Position numbers and translations under genes: made by a program
Shown: in pieces, positions 61,987 to 64,000 of the stretch
Layout: every line of letters starts with the position of its first letter
Numbering within the stretch: the first letter of the stretch is position 1
Assembly (NCBI GenBank): GCA_965230605.1
Contig: CBDDLD010000004.1
Coordinates: 806,001-870,000, forward strand
Direction: 5' to 3'
From: CBDDLD01 sp965230605
GTDB taxonomy: Bacteria; Bacteroidota; Bacteroidia; Flavobacteriales; Flavobacteriaceae
DNA: 64,000 bases
The notes under the pieces: generated by a model
What the model saw: the letters and a program-made list of their open reading frames with translations, nothing else
What the model was told of the DNA's origin: nothing
The model's database searches: none

Positions 61987-63750
61987 ATGCCATTACGCCA
62001 ATACATTAGAAAGCATACTGTCTCTCTCTATGTTGTGGTATTAGTCATATTTCAACTCCTGTTATCGTTCCAGGGGTTTGATGTCTGCGATGAAGGGTTT
62101 TCATTAACATTTTACCAGCAATTTTTTAATGCTCCAGCTTCTGTAGAATATAACTTTGGCTATTGGCTATCTGGCCTGGTTGGTGGTGTATGGTATCAAT
62201 TATTTCCGGAAGGCGGAATACTCTGGTTTAGGATATTAGCTATAATCTTCAATACATCCACCCTAATTATAGCTTATAAATTATTAAAACCTTATCTAAA
62301 TAGACAAGTTTTAATGGTAGCCTTGGCTATGGTATTATTTGTAAATGATTATGGTTTTATTGTGTTTTATCATAATACAATAACCGCATTTTTAGTAGTA
62401 CTAGCATCTTACTTTTTAATTAAAGGCTTAGAGAAACAATCTTTGTATTTCATTGCATTATCGGCTTTTATATGTGCAATGAATATATTTTCCAGGCTCC
62501 CCAATGCCACAATGCTAATTGCAATACTTGTAATTCCATATTATGGGGCTTTGAATAAGCATAAACTAAATCTATCCTTAAAAAAGATGGCTGTATATGT
62601 ATTAGGGGCTATTCTTGGACTTTCCGTTGGGGTATTGCTACTGTATGTTCTAGGACAAACTCAAATCATGAATAATGCCATTGAAGGCATACTAGACAGC
62701 GGAAGTTCTAGTGGGAGTTCTCACAGTTTTTCAAATTTGTTTGAAGCCTATTGGATGAATACAAAGGCCATAGCCAGGCAGTTAAGTATTTTGGTGCCAC
62801 TTGCCTTAGTTATGATTTTAATGAGATATATAGTTGAAAGTCCAGGGCCATTTAAATATGGGAAGTATGTATCCATTTCTTTTTGGTTAATAGGCGGAAC
62901 AGTAATCTTTTTCTTGCTCTTTATAGATAAGGGCATTTATAGCTTGTACGCAGTTATAGTTTTAGCAACTTTAGTTAGCATGACACAGAAACGAAATGCA
63001 TCGTATAAAACTTTAGTACTGCTGGCATTTTTGATTGCTTTGATTTTACCCTTTGGTAGTGATAGAGGTGTTTGGAATAGTGGTTATATGAGCATTTGGA
63101 TGGCATTGCCGATTGCATTAAGCTTTTTTTATGATTATTCGGAACAGTTATCAAAAATCAAGTTTTTGAAAAAGTATGGTTTAAGTTATAAGCAACTAGG
63201 GATGTCTTTTTTGGTAGCTATAGGTATGGGTTTTCTAGGCGCTAAAGCTCATAACATATCACAACAAGCCTATTTTGATCCTGGGAACCGCTTAGATAAA
63301 ACCTATGCGATCAATAGTAAATTCACTAAAGGGATTTACACGACGCAGCAACGTGCAGAGGTTATTAACGAATTATTGCCTAAGCTTCAAGAGTATGTAA
63401 AACCAAACGATACGCTTTTAGCCTATCAAAGTCTCCCTATGCTACATTTTTTAACGGAGACCAAGCCTTATTTAAAAAATCCATGGGTTTGGATTTATGA
63501 CGGAGAAATTTTTGAAAAGCAATTAAAAGAAGCCCAAAGTGACTCTAATACATTGCCAATTGTTGTGAGGCAAAAGTTTGAGACACTTTCTGAGTTTTCT
63601 GCACCAATACCTGACTATTTTTCTGAGGAAAAAGAGGATACATATAGCAATAGTGCCCAAAGAAATAAAGCTATGAATACCTTTCTTGCAGAGAACAATT
63701 ATGAGATTGTTTGGAGCAACGCTTACTTTAATATTTACAAGCCCAAATAG
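61987..63750 (+). CDS. Large polytopic membrane protein (glycosyltransferase-family 39-like)
   Basis: 587 residues with about eleven hydrophobic helices over residues 10-410, then a soluble C-terminal domain (about 430-587). The early periplasmic loop with DVCDEGFSLTFYQQFF has an acidic D-x-E pattern similar to the active-site loop of ArnT/PMT-type glycosyltransferases (GT-C fold). Substrate would be a polyprenyl-phosphate sugar; this is inferred from topology. The C-terminal region has no family assigned. Confidence 0.7.
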   Translation: MPLRQYIRKHTVSLYVVVLVIFQLLLSFQGFDVCDEGFSLTFYQQFFNAPASVEYNFGYWLSGLVGGVWYQLFPEGGILWFRILAIIFNTSTLIIAYKLLKPYLNRQVLMVALAMVLFVNDYGFIVFYHNTITAFLVVLASYFLIKGLEKQSLYFIALSAFICAMNIFSRLPNATMLIAILVIPYYGALNKHKLNLSLKKMAVYVLGAILGLSVGVLLLYVLGQTQIMNNAIEGILDSGSSSGSSHSFSNLFEAYWMNTKAIARQLSILVPLALVMILMRYIVESPGPFKYGKYVSISFWLIGGTVIFFLLFIDKGIYSLYAVIVLATLVSMTQKRNASYKTLVLLAFLIALILPFGSDRGVWNSGYMSIWMALPIALSFFYDYSEQLSKIKFLKKYGLSYKQLGMSFLVAIGMGFLGAKAHNISQQAYFDPGNRLDKTYAINSKFTKGIYTTQQRAEVINELLPKLQEYVKPNDTLLAYQSLPMLHFLTETKPYLKNPWVWIYDGEIFEKQLKEAQSDSNTLPIVVRQKFETLSEFSAPIPDYFSEEKEDTYSNSAQRNKAMNTFLAENNYEIVWSNAYFNIYKPK

Positions 63751-63775
63751 TTATAGTAGTTACTTAGGCTGAAAT

Positions 63776-64000
63776 TTGTATTTTCACACCGAATATTTCA
63801 ATTTTCTATTTATCAAAACTGTTAAGTTATATAGCGATAAGTACAAGAATGAATGGAATGATTTCGTAGATCAGGCCAATAATGCCACATTCTTATTTCA
63901 CAGAGATTTTATGGATTACCATTCTGATCGATTTTCAGATCATTCATTAATGGTATATGACGATGATATACTTGTGGCACTAATGCCGGCTAATATAGAT
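63776..64000 (+). CDS. GNAT/FemAB-like protein, N-terminal part (3' end outside window)
   Basis: Open frame running off the window edge, conserved from TVKLYSDKYKNEWNDFV to residues reading NNATFLFHRDFMDYHSDRFSDHSLMVYDDD and LVALMPANID. This N-terminus is typical of GNAT-fold, FemAB-like acetyltransferases or peptidoglycan-bridge-type proteins of Bacteroidota. The start is unclear: the frame has no ATG or GTG before the conserved part, only TTG at 63776, ahead of the likely first residue IKTVKLY. A rare ATC start or a longer leader cannot be excluded. Confidence 0.7.
   Translation, partial: MYFHTEYFNFLFIKTVKLYSDKYKNEWNDFVDQANNATFLFHRDFMDYHSDRFSDHSLMVYDDDILVALMPANID

Overview
The window is a contiguous piece of chromosome from an AT-rich member of the Bacteroidota, most probably a marine Flavobacteriaceae. 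The evidence is: a protein with a type IX secretion (type B) C-terminal sorting domain; TAnnTTTG-type promoter boxes; many GSCFA, DUF4386, rhodanese/TlpA and TPR-HTH genes typical of the group; a small ribosomal protein bTHX; and a tmRNA with the tag GENNYALAA. The species cannot be named from sequence alone.

Layout. 1-4.5 kb: end of an outer-membrane beta-barrel gene, then a leftward block of three TPM-domain proteins, LemA, a MerR regulator and an M23 peptidase. 4.7-14.2 kb: housekeeping genes (alaS, a GSCFA protein, coaD, ddl, a PASTA protein, an RluA-type pseudouridine synthase, yaaA, bTHX, a TPR protein, a UDG-like protein). 14.2-18.4 kb: stress-type genes around an AraC regulator with two HTH units, a peroxiredoxin-like protein and a fatty acid hydroxylase-family membrane protein. 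18.7-20.4 kb: a TPR/LuxR-like sensor-regulator. 20.4-26.9 kb: a complete trpEGDCFBA operon preceded by a short leader ORF with three consecutive Trp codons and a terminator hairpin, i.e. a ribosome-mediated attenuator. 27-32.2 kb: YceI/MarR and a thiol-redox group (TlpA-like, thioredoxin-like, two rhodaneses, DsbD).

32.3-47.2 kb holds a divergent pair: an NtrY/NtrC-like two-component system reading left, and a rightward eight-gene export operon (HlyD adaptor, ABC ATPase, three MacB-like permeases, a head-GIN/DUF2807 protein, a second ABC ATPase, TolC). Between them are a 22-bp-period tandem repeat and a near-consensus sigma-54 promoter, so the regulator very likely controls the exporter. 47.3-50.2 kb is accessory DNA: three unrelated single genes, each followed by a related inverted-repeat element, ending at the 3' end of the tmRNA gene, where a 17-bp copy of the tmRNA terminus suggests a site-specific integration scar.

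50.8-59.7 kb: a lysine/alanine dehydrogenase-like enzyme, then a leftward group (COQ4-like, SanA/YdcF-like, DUF2809, DUF1361, winged-helix regulator, six-span membrane protein) in which two transcription units each carry the same perfect 17-bp palindrome upstream, pointing to a small self-contained regulon; a large T9SS cargo protein; and kdsA. 59.9-64 kb: typA/bipA, a small YgjV-like membrane protein, a large polytopic membrane protein and the beginning of a GNAT/FemAB-like gene cut by the window edge.
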